Below, piece by piece: positions 63,381-64,000 of a stretch of DNA of 64,000 bases (position 1 is its first letter; the number at the start of each line of letters is the position of its first letter). Below the pieces are notes generated by a model. It was not told where the DNA came from, did not search any database, and saw nothing but the letters and a program-made list of their open reading frames with translations. This DNA is from Hugenholtzia roseola DSM 9546. GTDB lineage: Bacteria > Bacteroidota > Bacteroidia > Cytophagales > Bernardetiaceae. Location: the NCBI RefSeq assembly GCF_000422585.1, contig NZ_KE383882.1, positions 132,067 to 196,066 on the forward strand, read 5' to 3'. The position numbers and the translations under genes are program-made.

Positions 63381-63459
63381 TCAAACCGTCGACGAGGCTA
63401 TTAGCCGTCGGCGAGGTTTTTTAACAGTAGCGCGAAGCTCCAGCTTCGCACTTCAAACC
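63381..63459. repeat. Family 2 repeat unit, copy 1
   Basis: Unit reads TCAAACCGTCGACGAGGCTA, then TTAGCCGTCGGCGAGG, a T run, AGTAGC, the palindrome GCGAAGCTCCAGCTTCGC (63432-63449) and TTCAAACC. It aligns with copies at 63542 and 63751. Confidence 0.85.
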
Positions 63460-63498
63460 AAAGACAAATTTTTTGGCTTTTTTCAAACCACCAAAAAC

Positions 63499-63539
63499 AA
63501 AAAGACCCTTAGACGCTAAAAACATCTAAGGGTCTTTTT
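63499..63539. terminator. Strong bidirectional hairpin in the repeat region
   Basis: AAAAAGACCCTTAGA (63499-63513) pairs perfectly over 15 bases with TCTAAGGGTCTTTTT (63525-63539). A tract on the left and T tract on the right make it a terminator on either strand, though no gene ends nearby. It may be left over from a lost gene or end a transcript arriving from beyond the window. Confidence 0.7.
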
Positions 63540-63541
63540 TT

Positions 63542-63620
63542 TCAAACCGTCGACGAGGCTGTTAGCCGTCGTCGAGGTTTTTCTAATTGTAGCGCGAAGC
63601 TCCAGCTTCGCCATTCAAAC
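63542..63620. repeat. Family 2 repeat unit, copy 2
   Basis: Same order as copy 1 with few differences: TCAAACCGTCGACGAGGCTG, TTAGCCGTCGTCGAGG, palindrome GCGAAGCTCCAGCTTCGC at 63594-63611, then CATTCAAAC. Confidence 0.85.
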
Positions 63621-63629
63621 TGTAAGCAG

Positions 63630-63746
63630 GTTAAATTTTGCGAAAAGTCTTGTGCTGTCAAATTTGAAACAAAATAAAATTTGGGTCTAACCCCCCTTTT
63701 GTATTTCAATCTCACTGCGGACAAGGCATTGCCTTGTCCCTACTTT
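63630..63746 (+). repeat. Dispersed intergenic repeat, family 1, full-length copy
   Basis: Forward copy: GCGAAAAGTCTTGTGCTGTC, AAATAAAATTTGGGTCTAAC, TGTATTTCAATCTCACTGC, core GGACAAGGCATTGCCTTGTCC at 63719-63739 and CTAC. It lies between family 2 copies 2 and 3. Confidence 0.8.
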
Positions 63747-63750
63747 GACT

Positions 63751-63812
63751 TCAAACCGTCGACGAGGTTTTTTAACTGTAGCGCGAAGTTCCAGCTTCGC
63801 CATTCAAACCGT
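63751..63812. repeat. Family 2 repeat unit, copy 3 (internally deleted)
   Basis: TCAAACCGTCGACGAGG joins directly to TTTTTTAACTGTAGC, lacking the middle TTAGCCGTCG part present in copies 1 and 2. The palindrome at 63783-63800 has one change (GCGAAGTTCCAGCTTCGC). Confidence 0.8.
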
Positions 63813-63964
63813 AAGGCGAGTTTCTTAGCTTTACGAAACCTCAAAGAGTTCGCAAAAAAGCTAAACTTCTCAATCCTTGCTTTAATCAGGGGACAAGGGA
63901 ACAGGAACGAGGGAAAAACCAAATGAAATTCCCCTATTCTCTAATCTCTGAACCCTAACCCCTC

Positions 63965-64000
63965 CCTACGCAATCCTTGTTTTAATGGAAGAGGGTTTTT
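63965..64000 (+). CRISPR. Possible first repeat of a CRISPR array running off the right edge
   Basis: The last bases read CTACGCAATCCTTGTTTTAA, then TGGAAGAGGGTTTTT. This has the look of a 36-37 base Bacteroidota CRISPR repeat (GCAATCCTTGTTTTAATGGA-type core). A second, degenerate copy of the core, CAATCCTTGCTTTAAT, lies exactly 100 bases upstream at 63871-63886. Two copies at that spacing do not make an array, and no cas gene is in the window, so this is only a lead. Confidence 0.3.

Larger units (their letters stand above)
63293..64000. other. 708-base gene-free repeat region
   Basis: Upstream of purL to the window end. It holds a -7-like element for purL, three copies of a family 2 repeat unit, a strong bidirectional hairpin (63499-63539), one full family 1 repeat and a possible CRISPR edge. 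No open frame here looks like a gene. Confidence 0.7.

Overview
The window looks like chromosomal DNA of a gliding, aerobic Bacteroidota, most likely of the order Cytophagales (the order is inferred). Supporting signs are a short group-specific primary sigma factor, promoters of the TTTG-N19-TAnnTTTG type, the type IX secretion protein PorV, gliding proteins GldD and GldE, two very large proteins with type IX C-terminal sorting domains, a fused cbb3 oxidase subunit CcoNO, and several Bacteroidota-only families. No prophage, transposase, rRNA or tRNA gene was recognised.

Layout. 0-4.2 kb: 5' end of rlmN, a RidA protein, ssb, an ECF sigma factor, a photolyase and a DUF5683 membrane protein. 4.4-10.4 kb: rpsO-pnp, rpoD, an OsmC protein and a sulfhydrylase. 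10.4-16.6 kb: a CapA-like lipoprotein, porV, rsmE, a stand-alone nucleotidyltransferase and gldE. 17-28.4 kb: a 1637-residue secreted subtilase, a TonB-dependent receptor, a GAF/SpoIIE phosphatase and an OmpA-type lattice protein. 28.5-37 kb: an A-type Fe-S carrier, rhomboid protease, DUF3298 protein, LysM protein, gldD, a thioesterase, a CcmC-like protein and two unrecognised small genes. 37.3-40.9 kb: an accessory-looking island with one HExxH lipoprotein followed by three tandem lipoprotein paralogues. 41-46.2 kb: topA, lpxB, eno. 46.5-52.1 kb: a cbb3 oxidase operon (ccoS-ccoNO-ccoQ-ccoP-ccoG-fixH). 52.4-63.3 kb: hemA, a porin-like barrel, a 1641-residue secreted modular protein, a small secreted protein and purL. 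63.3-64 kb: gene-free repeats ending in what may be the edge of a CRISPR array.

How it fits together. PorV serves export of the subtilase and the modular protein, which carry type IX sorting domains. GldD and GldE belong to the gliding machinery. The oxidase operon builds a high-affinity terminal oxidase; hemA and the CcmC-like protein support haem supply and cytochrome c maturation.

The two most interesting signals are (1) the 37.3-40.9 kb lipoprotein island. It was built by tandem duplication with a breakpoint inside the last codons of the metallopeptidase-like gene, so tails of that gene lie between the paralogues. (2) A dispersed intergenic repeat family of about 130 bp with the core GGACAAGGCA-N-TGCCTTGTCC. 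It occurs nine times and sits mostly between convergent genes, where it may act as a two-way terminator.
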